Part shown: in pieces, positions 40,587 through 48,622 of the stretch
Layout: each line of letters opens with the position of its first letter
How positions within the stretch are numbered: position 1 is the first letter of the stretch
Assembly: GCF_000020605.1 (NCBI RefSeq)
Contig: NC_012781.1
Span: forward strand, 243,501-307,500
DNA length: 64,000 nucleotides
Direction: 5' to 3'
Source: Agathobacter rectalis ATCC 33656
GTDB lineage: Bacteria; Bacillota; Clostridia; Lachnospirales; Lachnospiraceae
Notes under the pieces: model-generated
Database searches by the model: none
Seen by the model: the letters and a program-made list of their open reading frames with translations, nothing else
Told to the model about the DNA's origin: nothing
Program-made: the position numbers and the translations under genes

Positions 40587-41471
40587 ATGATTCAAGACAT
40601 TGCACCACATACGTGGGACATAACATACAAAAACATACAGCCGGACCCGGACAGCAGGGTCCTTTTTTTTAGCAGGGGACAGCTTCTTGTGCAGCAGGCA
40701 TCGGACATGTCTGCTGACGAATCCAATCAGGATATTCATCAGATAAGCTTTCCAAGATATGAGGATATAAAAGCAGAATGTCCCGATGCTAAATATCAGT
40801 ATCTGTTTACACTTGACGATACTGCATTTTTCAGGGTGGCACTGTCACATGCTGACAAAATGCATATACTGGAAGTAACAGGTGGCAAATTCATAAACCG
40901 GCACTATATGCGCAGCGCGGCACCGAAGGAGTACGTGCTTGCCGCGATAACGGGATTTCATCTGGATGGCTGGTATGATAAGAACCATTTCTGCGGCAGA
41001 TGCGCCAACAGGCTGGTAGAGGACGACGTGGAGCGCATGCTCAGATGTCCGGTCTGTGGCAACATGGTTTACCCGCGCATCAATCCGGCAGTGATAGTGG
41101 GAGTTACAAATGGAGATAAGCTGCTTTTGACAAAATACAATGGCAGAGAGTATAAAAAGTACGCACTTGTGGCAGGCTTTAACGAGATAGGTGAGTCACT
41201 TGAGGAGACCGTGCGCCGTGAGGTCATGGAGGAAACAGGACTGCGTGTGAAAAACATCAGATACTACAAATCGCAGCCGTGGGGCTTTACCGACAATATA
41301 CTAGCGGGATATTTCTGTGAAGTTGACGGAACAGATGAGATTGAGGTTGACATGCAGGAACTTTCGATGGCAAAATGGGTGTCAAGAGAAGAAATACCTA
41401 CATCCCTAGAGGAATTAAGCCTGACAAATGAAATGATTTCTGTTTTTCGGCTTGACAAAGGCGATTTCTGA
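40587..41471 (+). CDS. nudC: NAD(+)/NADH diphosphatase (NudC-type Nudix hydrolase)
   Basis: 294 residues. An N-terminal domain of about 130 residues, then a four-cysteine zinc ribbon (FCGRCANRL ... LRCPVCGNMVYPR), then the Nudix box GFNEIGESLEETVRREVMEETGL and the NudC signature SQPWGFTDNIL. The enzyme cleaves NADH to NMNH and AMP, and family members remove NAD caps from RNA. Encoded just after the SRP RNA, it ends 42 bases before iscR, whose promoter lies within its last codons. The length is slightly above the E. coli enzyme (257). Confidence 0.92.
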   Translation: MIQDIAPHTWDITYKNIQPDPDSRVLFFSRGQLLVQQASDMSADESNQDIHQISFPRYEDIKAECPDAKYQYLFTLDDTAFFRVALSHADKMHILEVTGGKFINRHYMRSAAPKEYVLAAITGFHLDGWYDKNHFCGRCANRLVEDDVERMLRCPVCGNMVYPRINPAVIVGVTNGDKLLLTKYNGREYKKYALVAGFNEIGESLEETVRREVMEETGLRVKNIRYYKSQPWGFTDNILAGYFCEVDGTDEIEVDMQELSMAKWVSREEIPTSLEELSLTNEMISVFRLDKGDF

Positions 41472-41480
41472 ATGTATAGT
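41452..41480 (+). promoter_or_regulatory. Promoter of the iscR-iscS-iscU-mnmA cluster
   Basis: TTGACA (41452-41457), 17-base spacer, TATAGT (41475-41480), overlapping the 3' end of nudC. Confidence 0.82.
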
Positions 41481-41513
41481 AAAGCAGTAGGAAATGAAAC
41501 AGAGGTGCTATAA

Positions 41514-41948
41514 ATGAAAATTTCAACAAAAGGACGTTATGCTCTTCGCCTCATGATGGATCTTGCAGAGAACAACACTGGTTCACCCATCAGCCTGAAG
41601 GATGTAGCGAAGAGACAGGATATTTCAGATAAATATCTTGAACAGATTATATCCATTTTAAACAAGGCGGGCTACGTCAGAAGTGTCAGAGGCGCCCAGG
41701 GTGGATACATGCTGAAGATGGAACCGCAGAACTACACAGTCGGCATGATTCTCAGACAGACTGAGGGCAGCCTTGCGCCGGTAGCATGTATAGAGGATGA
41801 CGAGATAGTCTGTGACAGACAGCAGCAGTGCGTCACATCTATTGTGTACAAGAAGATCAATGATGCAATCTCAGGTGTGGTTGACAATATCACCTTGCAG
41901 GATCTGGTAGACTGGCAGAACGAGAAGAATGGAAATTATGTCATATAA
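41514..41948 (+). CDS. iscR: Rrf2-family Fe-S-responsive regulator (IscR-like)
   Basis: 144 residues. Rrf2 winged helix (MKISTKGRYALRLMMDLAENN ... ISLKDVAKRQDISDKYLEQIISILNKAGYVRSVRGAQGGYML) and three cysteines in VACIEDDEIVCDRQQQC, the cluster-binding set of IscR. IscR senses [2Fe-2S] cluster supply and controls Fe-S assembly genes. It directly precedes iscS and iscU, and AGAGGTG lies before the ATG. In related Firmicutes the equivalent protein may also respond to cysteine (CymR-like), but the three-cysteine motif and context favour IscR. Confidence 0.92.
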   Translation: MKISTKGRYALRLMMDLAENNTGSPISLKDVAKRQDISDKYLEQIISILNKAGYVRSVRGAQGGYMLKMEPQNYTVGMILRQTEGSLAPVACIEDDEIVCDRQQQCVTSIVYKKINDAISGVVDNITLQDLVDWQNEKNGNYVI

Positions 41949-41967
41949 AGAAAGAAGGTTATCATAG

Positions 41968-43161
41968 ATGAGCAGATTAATTTATTTGGATAATGCGGCA
42001 ACCACACAGGTATATCCGGAGGTTGTGGATGCAATGCTTCCTTACTTTACAGAGCATTACGGCAATCCATCAGCTATATACAGCTTTGCAGATGAGGCAG
42101 AAAGAGCAGTGGATCATGCCAGAGGAGAGGTCGCAGACCTTATCGGAGCCAAGAAGGATGAAATATATTTCACAGGCGGCGGCAGCGAGTCCGACAACTG
42201 GGCATTAAAGGCCACAGCAGAGGCATATGCTGCAAAAGGAAAGCACATCATCACATCAGCCATCGAGCATCATGCAATTCTTCACACAGCACAGTGGCTT
42301 GAGAAGCATGGCTTTGAGGTGACATATGTGGGTGTTGATGAGGACGGAAAAATCAAGCTTGATGAGCTTAAGGCAGCCATCAGACCTGACACAATCCTTA
42401 TCTCAGTTATGGCGGCAAACAACGAGATTGGAACTATCCAGCCGCTTAAGGAGATCGGAGAGATAGCAAAGGAGCATGGCATTTTGTTCCACACAGATGC
42501 AGTTCAGGCATTCGGACACATTCCGATTAATGTAGATGATATGCATATCGACATGCTCAGCGCCAGCGGTCACAAGCTCAACGGGCCAAAGGGCATCGGC
42601 GTGATGTATATCAGAAAGGGCGTAAAAATCCGCTCATTTATCCACGGCGGAGCACAGGAGCGCCAGAGACGTGCGGGAACACACAATGTGCCGGGTATCG
42701 TAGGACTCGGCAAGGCAGTAGAGCTTGCAAAGGCTAACATGGCAGAGCGCAGCGCATATGAGACAAAGCTCAGAGACCACCTCATCGAGAGAGTGACAAG
42801 CGAGATTCCATATACACGCTTAAATGGACACAGAACAGACAGACTGCCAAACAATGCAAACTTCTGCTTCAGATTTATCGAGGGAGAGTCAATGCTTATC
42901 CTGCTTGACCAGGCAGGCATATGCGGCAGCTCAGGTTCAGCCTGCACATCAGGCTCACTCGACCCATCACATGTGCTCCTTGCAATAGGACTGCCACATG
43001 AGATAGCACACGGCTCACTGCGTCTTACATTATCAGAGAAGACCACTCTTGAGGATATCGACTATACAGTGGACAAGTTAAAGGAAATCATAGCAAGGCT
43101 CAGAAGCATGTCACCGTTATACGAGGATTTCGTAAAGAAAAACGGCAAAGCAGAGGCATAA
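41968..43161 (+). CDS. iscS: Cysteine desulfurase (NifS/IscS type)
   Basis: 397 residues, PLP enzyme providing persulfide sulfur for Fe-S clusters and tRNA thiolation. Seen: YLDNAATTQVYPEV, SAIEHHAI, the PLP-Asp/Gln FHTDAVQAFGHI, the Schiff-base lysine in SASGHKLNGPKGIGVMYI, and the catalytic loop cysteine in GSSGSACTSGSLDPSHVL. AAGAAGG precedes the ATG. Group I desulfurase length. Partners are the scaffold and the 2-thiouridylase encoded next in the cluster. Confidence 0.96.
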   Translation: MSRLIYLDNAATTQVYPEVVDAMLPYFTEHYGNPSAIYSFADEAERAVDHARGEVADLIGAKKDEIYFTGGGSESDNWALKATAEAYAAKGKHIITSAIEHHAILHTAQWLEKHGFEVTYVGVDEDGKIKLDELKAAIRPDTILISVMAANNEIGTIQPLKEIGEIAKEHGILFHTDAVQAFGHIPINVDDMHIDMLSASGHKLNGPKGIGVMYIRKGVKIRSFIHGGAQERQRRAGTHNVPGIVGLGKAVELAKANMAERSAYETKLRDHLIERVTSEIPYTRLNGHRTDRLPNNANFCFRFIEGESMLILLDQAGICGSSGSACTSGSLDPSHVLLAIGLPHEIAHGSLRLTLSEKTTLEDIDYTVDKLKEIIARLRSMSPLYEDFVKKNGKAEA

Positions 43162-43232
43162 ATGATCAGGTCAAAATTATAGTGACTATCACAACATTAA
43201 TATATACATGAAAATTAGGAGGAACTAAGGAC

Positions 43233-43679
43233 ATGGCATACAGTGAAAAGGTAATGGACCATTTTAACCATCCAAGAAACGTAGGAGAGATGGAGAATCC
43301 AAGTGGTGTCGGCACAGTAGGAAACGCAAAGTGCGGAGACATCATGAGAATGTATCTGGATATAGATGACAACGGCATTATTCAGGAGGCAAAATTCAAG
43401 ACCTTCGGATGCGGCGCAGCAGTTGCAACAAGCAGTATGGCAACAGAGCTCGTAAAGGGCAAGACAATCCAGGAGGCGCTTGAGGTTACAAACAAGGCAG
43501 TTATGGAGGCACTTGACGGACTTCCACCTGTAAAGGTACACTGCTCACTTCTCGCAGAGGAGGCAATCCATGCAGCACTCTGGGATTACGCAGAGAAAAA
43601 CGGCATCAAGATCGAGGGACTTGAGAAGCCTGTAAATGATATCAGCGAGAAGGAAGAGGCGCCTGAGGAAGACTATTAA
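43233..43679 (+). CDS. iscU: Fe-S cluster scaffold protein (IscU/NifU N-terminal type)
   Basis: 148 residues. The scaffold has three ligand cysteines: VGNAKCGDIMRMYL, KTFGCGAAVATSS and VKVHCSLLAEEAIHAAL. Asp next to the first Cys is present. A short acidic tail (ISEKEEAPEEDY) follows. AGGAGG precedes the ATG by 10 bases. Its stop overlaps the mnmA start by one base (TAATG), so the two are translationally coupled; sulfur from IscS can flow either to clusters here or to tRNA via MnmA. Confidence 0.95.
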   Translation: MAYSEKVMDHFNHPRNVGEMENPSGVGTVGNAKCGDIMRMYLDIDDNGIIQEAKFKTFGCGAAVATSSMATELVKGKTIQEALEVTNKAVMEALDGLPPVKVHCSLLAEEAIHAALWDYAEKNGIKIEGLEKPVNDISEKEEAPEEDY

Positions 43680-44767
43680 TGAAAAAGAAGGTTGTAGTAG
43701 GAATGTCGGGCGGAGTGGATTCGTCAGTAGCGGCATATTTATTAAAGGAACAGGGATACGATGTCATCGGAGTCACAATGCAGATATGGCAGGACGAGGA
43801 CGTATTTAAACAGTCACAGGAGGGCGGCTGCTGTGGGCTATCCGCAGTGGAGGACGCCAGACGAGTGGCAGCAGTGCTTGATATTCCATATTATGTGATG
43901 AACTTCAAGGCTGATTTCAAGAAATACGTCATAGACTATTTCGTGTCCGAATACGAGCGCGCATACACGCCAAATCCGTGTATCGCCTGCAACCGTTATG
44001 TGAAATGGGAGTCGCTGCTTCACCGCTCGCTTGAGATAGGAGCAGACTATATAGCAACAGGCCATTATGCCCGCATAGCACAGCTTCCAAACGGTAGATA
44101 CACCATAGCCAACTCAGTCACAGCGGAAAAGGACCAGACATATGCGCTTTACAATCTGACACAGGAGCAGCTTCGTCGCACGCTGATGCCTGTTGGAGAG
44201 TATGAAAAGCCACAAATCCGCCGTATCGCAGAGGAAGCCGGACTGCCGGTAGCGCACAAGAGCGACAGTCAGGACATATGCTTCGTGCCGGATCATGACT
44301 ATGCCTCATTCATCGAGAATGAGACAGGCAAAACCTATGAGCCGGGAAACTTCGTGGATGAATCGGGCAATATTCTCGGCCGTCATAAGGGCCTCATCCA
44401 CTATACTATCGGACAGCGCAAGGGGCTTGGAATTACAGCCGCAACACCTTTATTCGTGAAGGAGCTGCGTCCGGCAACAAATGAGGTCGTAATCAGCACA
44501 AATGAGTCACTTTTCTCAGACACCTGTTATATCAGCGATATAAACTATATGGCACAGGAGCACATCACACCGGACACCCGCAGCATAGGAAAGGTACGCT
44601 ACTCTCACAGGGGAGCTGACTGTACACTTACCCCTATGGAAAACGGCATGATAAAATGCGTATTTGACGAGCCGCAGCGCGCCATGACACCGGGGCAGGC
44701 AGCGGTATTCTATCAGGATGGGCACGTACTGTGCGGTGGAACAATTGAAAAGATGATGGTAAATTAG
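43679..44767 (+). CDS. mnmA: tRNA-specific 2-thiouridylase
   Basis: 362 residues, ATP-dependent enzyme making 2-thiouridine at position 34 of Lys/Glu/Gln tRNAs. PP-loop GMSGGVDSSVAAYLL at residues 8-22, catalytic cysteines in PNPCIACNRYVKW (near 101) and SDSQDICFV (near 200), GQRKGLGI in the central domain and a C-terminal beta-barrel. Placed directly after the desulfurase and scaffold, its sulfur donor pathway. Full family length. Confidence 0.97.
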   Translation: MKKKVVVGMSGGVDSSVAAYLLKEQGYDVIGVTMQIWQDEDVFKQSQEGGCCGLSAVEDARRVAAVLDIPYYVMNFKADFKKYVIDYFVSEYERAYTPNPCIACNRYVKWESLLHRSLEIGADYIATGHYARIAQLPNGRYTIANSVTAEKDQTYALYNLTQEQLRRTLMPVGEYEKPQIRRIAEEAGLPVAHKSDSQDICFVPDHDYASFIENETGKTYEPGNFVDESGNILGRHKGLIHYTIGQRKGLGITAATPLFVKELRPATNEVVISTNESLFSDTCYISDINYMAQEHITPDTRSIGKVRYSHRGADCTLTPMENGMIKCVFDEPQRAMTPGQAAVFYQDGHVLCGGTIEKMMVN

Positions 44768-44801
44768 CAGGACTTTTGAATAGTCGCGAATATATTATAA
44801 T

Positions 44802-44838
44802 ATAGCAGACCGCATAACTAAAATGCCGTCTGCTCTAT
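44802..44838. terminator. Hairpin after mnmA
   Basis: ATAGCAGAC plus GCAT pairs with ATGC plus GTCTGCTCTAT (one C-C mismatch). There is no strong T-run, so termination efficiency is uncertain. Confidence 0.5.
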
Positions 44839-44886
44839 TAAATTAGTACGTTGATGATGCATGTAAGTATGGGAGTTTCATTGATT

Positions 44887-45174
44887 TCAAATAGTAGGTT
44901 TTGTAGGTCTTACTGTAAGCTGTAAACCGAGATGCTGAAAAATATTAAGCAGTGTTCCGAGATTTGGTGTTGTTTTGCAGGATTCGATTCGAGCTACGGA
45001 TGATTGTGGAATACCACGCATTGCAGCAAGCTCTCTCTGGCTAAGTCCGAGAGAAGTACGCTGCTCCACCATGGCACTTACGATTGAGGATATATTTTCA
45101 ACCTCATCAATGTCTTTTACAATTTCAGGATCAACAGTTCTTACATGTTCCTTATAGTCGTTCCAGGTTTTCAC
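44887..45174 (-). CDS. XRE-family helix-turn-helix protein (HigA-like)
   Basis: 95 residues. C-terminal HTH: RTSLGLSQRELAAMRGIPQSSVARIESCKTTPNLGTLLNIFQHLG. The N-terminal part (MKTWNDYKEHVRTVDPEIVKDIDEVENISSIVSAMV) is typical of HigA-type antitoxins that follow a RelE/HigB toxin, but no such toxin gene is adjacent: the next upstream gene on this strand is hepT. It starts at GTG with AAGGAGG upstream. It may be an orphan antitoxin or a regulator of the neighbouring module. Confidence 0.8.
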   Translation of the reverse strand: MKTWNDYKEHVRTVDPEIVKDIDEVENISSIVSAMVEQRTSLGLSQRELAAMRGIPQSSVARIESCKTTPNLGTLLNIFQHLGLQLTVRPTKPTI

Positions 45175-45220
45175 AATTATTCAGCCTCCTTTCGAGCAAG
45201 GTAATCATCGGCGTATGTAA

Positions 45221-45544
45221 TTATATTATTTCAAGTAATTCCGGAATATCAGGCTTGAGTGTTTCAAAAACCACGTTCAAATCTACATTTCCATAATCGT
45301 GGACTATACGATTTCTCAATCCATAGATTGCATTCCATGGAACGTTTCCTCTGTGGAGTTTATATTCATCTGACAATTTTTTTGCATTCTCAGATATTTG
45401 AATCATACGAAATAACATGGAATCAAGAAGGACTTCATTTGCATTAAGTTCTTCAATATCAACATTTTTCATATGTGTAACAACAAATTCTAAATCCTGT
45501 TTCAACCTTTTAATATAATAAGCATCATTCTTAACATTATCCAT
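45221..45544 (-). CDS. hepT: HepT-like HEPN toxin (DUF86)
   Basis: 107 residues. Helical HEPN-domain protein with the RX4-6H ribonuclease motif in GLRNRIVHDYGNVDLNVVFE (Arg-Asn...His) and the preceding MIQISENAKKLSDEY segment typical of DUF86. HepT toxins cleave or otherwise attack RNA and are neutralised by AMPylation of the tyrosine in the motif (H-D-Y here) by the partner MntA. Overlaps the 3' end of the mntA-like gene by 8 bases. The order antitoxin then toxin on the minus strand fits an MntA-HepT pair. Confidence 0.9.
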   Translation of the reverse strand: MDNVKNDAYYIKRLKQDLEFVVTHMKNVDIEELNANEVLLDSMLFRMIQISENAKKLSDEYKLHRGNVPWNAIYGLRNRIVHDYGNVDLNVVFETLKPDIPELLEII

Positions 45545-46010
45545 ATATTTTTATTCCATCTTTTAGTATTTCCTGTGTCAGCTCAAAATTATCTTTCAAT
45601 TGATTTATATCAAGTACATCAACTTTTTTGTGAAGTGCAGTTCTTATATCCTCCACTAATCCATAGAATTTTAGTCCGGTCGCATCTGTCGAAATTAAAA
45701 GATCAACATCGCTGGTTGGTTTTGCCTTTCCTTTTGAGTATGAGCCAAACAGATAACAGAAATTAACATTATATTTATCAAATACATCTGAGCATTTTCT
45801 TTTTATATAATCAATATCTACTATACCATTTTCTTCATCAATAGGATTAATTTCAGATATTTTTTCAATCATATATTTGTACTTTATGCTATCTGCCTTT
45901 TTTTCATCATTTTCATAAGATTTGTATGAACGCAAAGAAACTCCGAGTATATCCGCAGCTTGATTTTGTGTTAATTTTCTCTCAATTCGTAAAGATTTTA
46001 ATTCTCCCAT
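45537..46010 (-). CDS. mntA: HTH-fused MntA nucleotidyltransferase antitoxin
   Basis: 157 residues. An N-terminal XRE helix-turn-helix (SLRIERKLTQNQAADILGVSLRSYKSYENDEKK, residues 4-38) is joined to a minimal nucleotidyltransferase with the GSX10DXD signature (LFGSYSKGKAKPTSDVDLLI, about 92-111). MntA antitoxins transfer AMP to a tyrosine of HepT. Most MntA proteins lack an HTH, so the fusion supplies the autorepressor. ATG at 46010 is used because the HTH begins there and a GAGGTG site precedes it. The promoter upstream holds two matching palindromes. Confidence 0.9.
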   Translation of the reverse strand: MGELKSLRIERKLTQNQAADILGVSLRSYKSYENDEKKADSIKYKYMIEKISEINPIDEENGIVDIDYIKRKCSDVFDKYNVNFCYLFGSYSKGKAKPTSDVDLLISTDATGLKFYGLVEDIRTALHKKVDVLDINQLKDNFELTQEILKDGIKIYG

Positions 46011-46028
46011 GTTTGCACCTCTAAATAT

Positions 46029-46080
46029 AGAGTAGTGCAAAAATTGCACTTTGTCAAGCTGGACAGTGTAAAATTTGCAC
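46029..46080 (-). promoter_or_regulatory. mntA-hepT promoter with two operator palindromes
   Basis: Minus strand: TTGACA (46052-46057), 17-base spacer, TACTCT (46029-46034). The palindrome GTGCAAAAATTGCAC (46035-46049) fills the spacer almost exactly, and a second near-copy GTGTAAAATTTGCAC lies at 46066-46080, upstream of the -35 box. Two sites 31 bases apart (three helical turns) suit cooperative autorepression by the HTH of MntA. Confidence 0.82.
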
Positions 46081-46184
46081 TTTTGTTTTTAATTAAACGT
46101 AACTATTCTAACAATATGATTTTAGACCATTTGGAATCATGAGCTTAATGTGTTATTACAAATAAATATTAAAATGAAACAACG

Positions 46185-46231
46185 TATACTCTTCTTAATC
46201 TGTTATTTTTAACGAGATTAAGAAGAGTATA
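46185..46231. repeat. Perfect 16-bp inverted repeat, copy 2 (shared with 805-851)
   Basis: Same arms TATACTCTTCTTAATC/GATTAAGAAGAGTATA and 15-base spacer as copy 1, both followed by TTTG. A single half-site GATTAAGAAAAGTATA (one mismatch) lies at 46299-46314, close to the DUF234 ATPase start. Likely a binding site for a regulator of these ATPase genes or a palindromic repeat. Confidence 0.8.
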
Positions 46232-46346
46232 TTTGCATTTTGACTTGTTTTTTGCCACAAATACCGTTATACTTTACTTAAAGTGTATAAAAAACAGAGA
46301 TTAAGAAAAGTATAGCAATATAATATATTTTGGGTGTAGGTGCAGG

Positions 46347-47765
46347 ATGCTTGTAGGTAGAGAAAAAGAATTACATTTATTGCATGATATACAAAATGAT
46401 GATAGCTCACATTTTGTGGCAGTATACGGGCGAATGAGAGAGGGAAAGACCTTTCTGATACGTGAGGCCTTTGGCTATAGATTTACATTTCAGCATGCCG
46501 GTCTGTCAGAGGGAGGAATGAAGGAGCAGATATATGCGTTTACGTCATCTCTAAAAGATGCAGGGTATGAAGTGAAAAAGCAGCCCCAAAACTGGCTTGA
46601 GGCATTTGAAGCATTAAAGGATGTCATAAGATTGTCGAGTGAAAAGAAGAAAATAATATTTATTGATGAGCTGTCGTGGATGGACACACAAAAGAGTGAT
46701 CTTATGGTTGCTTTGGAGAATTTCTGGAATGGATTTGCTTCTGCAAGAAAAGATATAGTCCTTATAGTGTGCGCGTCAGCCACATCATGGATGCTCTCAA
46801 AGGTCGTACACAACAAAGGTGGATTGTATAACAGATTGACAGAGCAGATACATCTGCGTACATTCTGCCTCAGGGAGTGTGAAGCGTATGTAAAAGCTGC
46901 CGGGCTGGCATTAAATAGAAATCAGATATTGCAGTATTATATGATTTTTGGCGGAGTACCTTACTATTGGGGATTTTTGAAAAAGGGATTAAGCCTTTCA
47001 CAGAATATTGATAGTATATTGTTTGAAAAGGATGCGCCCCTGCGCGATGAATTTAAGTATTTATATGCTTCTGTATTCAAAAAACCGGAGAACTATGTAA
47101 AAATAATAGAAGCTCTTGGGACTAAAAAGGTTGGAATGACAAGGGAAGAAATCATTACATCGACCAAAATACCTAATTCGGGAGATCTGACAACGAAGCT
47201 CGAAGAGCTTGAAAGCTGTGGATTTATTCGCAAGTACAATGCATTTGGGATGAAAAAGAAAAATGCGATATACCAGTTGATGGATTGCTTTACATTGTTT
47301 TATTTCAAATTTTTGAAATCAGAACCGACAGATGAGCATTTTTGGACGAACCAGATTAATACGCCCGCAGTGAATACGTGGCTGGGGCTGGCGTTTGAAA
47401 GAGTGTGCATGGAGCATGTGGATCAGATTAAGTTTAAATTGGGTATTTCTGGCGTGCTGACAGAGATAAATTCGTGGTACTGCAAATCAGATCCTGATAA
47501 TGGCATTTTCGGCTCACAGATTGATATGCTGATTGCCAGAAAAGATCAGGTGATTAATTTGTGCGAGATGAAATATTCGCAGTCAGAATATACCATAACG
47601 GAGAAAGTGGACAGGAGCATTAGGAATAAAATAAGTGATCTGAGAGTGGTTTCCGGTACAAAGTATGCGATATACCCAACACTTATTACAACCTATGGTG
47701 TAGTGGAAAACTCGTATTCGCAGGAGCTGCAGTCGGTTGTTACGATGGATGATCTGTTTGCCTGA
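46347..47765 (+). CDS. AAA ATPase with C-terminal DUF234/PD-(D/E)XK-like domain
   Basis: 472 residues. MLVGREKELHLLHDI start and Walker A variant GRMREGKTFLIREAF near residues 28-42, Walker B KKIIFIDELSWMD near 104-116, sensor-like IVLIVCASATSWM. A winged-helix segment follows (about 250-310, VGMTREEIITSTKIPNSGDLTTKLEELESCGFI). The C-terminal DUF234 domain ends with a PD-(D/E)XK-like core (GSQIDMLIARKDQVINLCEMKYS: Asp, then Glu-x-Lys). Known from archaea and gut bacteria, function unestablished. No strong ribosome binding site (GGTGCAGG). It shares an upstream inverted repeat with the other ATPase gene at 933 and sits among toxin-antitoxin genes. Confidence 0.88.
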   Translation: MLVGREKELHLLHDIQNDDSSHFVAVYGRMREGKTFLIREAFGYRFTFQHAGLSEGGMKEQIYAFTSSLKDAGYEVKKQPQNWLEAFEALKDVIRLSSEKKKIIFIDELSWMDTQKSDLMVALENFWNGFASARKDIVLIVCASATSWMLSKVVHNKGGLYNRLTEQIHLRTFCLRECEAYVKAAGLALNRNQILQYYMIFGGVPYYWGFLKKGLSLSQNIDSILFEKDAPLRDEFKYLYASVFKKPENYVKIIEALGTKKVGMTREEIITSTKIPNSGDLTTKLEELESCGFIRKYNAFGMKKKNAIYQLMDCFTLFYFKFLKSEPTDEHFWTNQINTPAVNTWLGLAFERVCMEHVDQIKFKLGISGVLTEINSWYCKSDPDNGIFGSQIDMLIARKDQVINLCEMKYSQSEYTITEKVDRSIRNKISDLRVVSGTKYAIYPTLITTYGVVENSYSQELQSVVTMDDLFA

Positions 47766-47805
47766 GATAAAACTATACGTTTAATATTTTTCTGCATAAG
47801 ATCTG

Positions 47806-47866
47806 TTGACAAGTGAATAATAATAGCATAAAATAAAAGTACTAAAAAACATACGATTTTTTGTAC
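47806..47866 (+). promoter_or_regulatory. yefM-yoeB promoter and operator
   Basis: TTGACA (47806-47811), 17-base spacer, TAAAAT (47829-47834). Just downstream, GTACTAAAAAA (47839-47849) and TTTTTTGTAC (47857-47866) form an imperfect palindrome, a plausible site for autorepression by the antitoxin; YefM operators in other bacteria contain a TGTACA-type core. Confidence 0.75.
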
Positions 47867-47884
47867 GGAAATGAGGTGTTAAAT

Positions 47885-48139
47885 ATGTTAGCAGTAAAGA
47901 GCATGGATGTAAGAGAAAATTTTAAATCGTTATGTGATAAGGTTTTCAGAGGAGAAACATTGATTGTATCAAGACCAAAGAATGAAAACATAGTGATGAT
48001 GTCGGAATCTGAATACAATGAGATTATGAAAGCCAAGAGAAATGCTGAATACCTTGCTATGCTGGATAAATCTATGGCTGAAGCCGAAGCAGGTGGTTTT
48101 ATTACAAAGACAGTGGATGAGTTAGGAGCATACGAATAA
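47885..48139 (+). CDS. yefM: YefM/Phd-type antitoxin
   Basis: 84 residues. N-terminal Phd/YefM fold: MLAVKSMDVRENFKSLCDKVFRGETLIVSRPKNENIVMMSESEYNEIMK, followed by a flexible acidic tail (about 60-84) that would wrap the toxin. ATG at 47885 has GAGGTG upstream; an in-frame start at 47861 is less well supported. Its stop overlaps the toxin start (TAATG). Confidence 0.92.
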   Translation: MLAVKSMDVRENFKSLCDKVFRGETLIVSRPKNENIVMMSESEYNEIMKAKRNAEYLAMLDKSMAEAEAGGFITKTVDELGAYE

Positions 48140-48399
48140 TGAATGTTGTATTTACTCCGACTGCATGGCAGCAGTACACAGACTGGCAGAAGGAAGATAA
48201 AAAGATCGTAAAGCGGATTAACGAGCTTATAAAGAGTATAGATCGTGATGGACTATTAGAAGGAATCGGTAAGCCTGAACCGTTGAAGTATAGGAAAGTA
48301 TGTAGCAGACGGATAACGGACGAACACAGACTTACATATAACTTTGATAGTAACCAAAATCTCATAATATATTCCTGTAAATTTCATTATGAAGATTAG
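48139..48399 (+). CDS. yoeB: YoeB-type ribosome-dependent mRNA interferase toxin
   Basis: 86 residues, RelE-superfamily. FTPTAWQQYTDWQKEDKKIVKRINELIKSIDRDGLLEGIGKPEPLKY is the Txe/YoeB pattern. Catalytic residues: Glu in IGKPEPLKY, Arg in CSRRITDEHRLTY, and the C-terminal KFHYED with His83-Tyr84 equivalents. YoeB cuts mRNA in the ribosomal A site. Intact, one base overlap with the antitoxin gene. Confidence 0.95.
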   Translation: MNVVFTPTAWQQYTDWQKEDKKIVKRINELIKSIDRDGLLEGIGKPEPLKYRKVCSRRITDEHRLTYNFDSNQNLIIYSCKFHYED

Positions 48400-48485
48400 C
48401 ACCGCATTAGGTGACTTTCTTTTTACTCAATAAGCTCATTATCTAAGAGAATATTATAACAGGGCATAAAAATAAAATATTAAAA

Positions 48486-48530
48486 ACCCCATAAATTCCT
48501 GTTGACAGATAGGAATTCATGGGGTATATT
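48486..48530 (+). promoter_or_regulatory. cysK promoter overlapping a 15-bp inverted repeat
   Basis: TTGACA (48502-48507), 17-base spacer, TATATT (48525-48530). Arms ACCCCATAAATTCCT (48486-48500) and AGGAATTCATGGGGT (48511-48525) pair with one mismatch and flank or cover the -35 box and spacer. Good position for a repressor responding to cysteine or Fe-S status (CymR/IscR class), which is inference. Confidence 0.75.
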
Positions 48531-48622
48531 TATATCAACAATTAATTCATACAAATACAGTATGAATATAGGAGATTAAAACAAAGCATTAACATTACAA
48601 TGACATCAAGGAGGACACAAAC

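Noticed and set aside
48400..48622. T-box or SAM riboswitch upstream of cysK
   Set aside because: No T-box TGGNACCGCG or SAM-I core is visible; the dyad there overlaps a consensus promoter instead.
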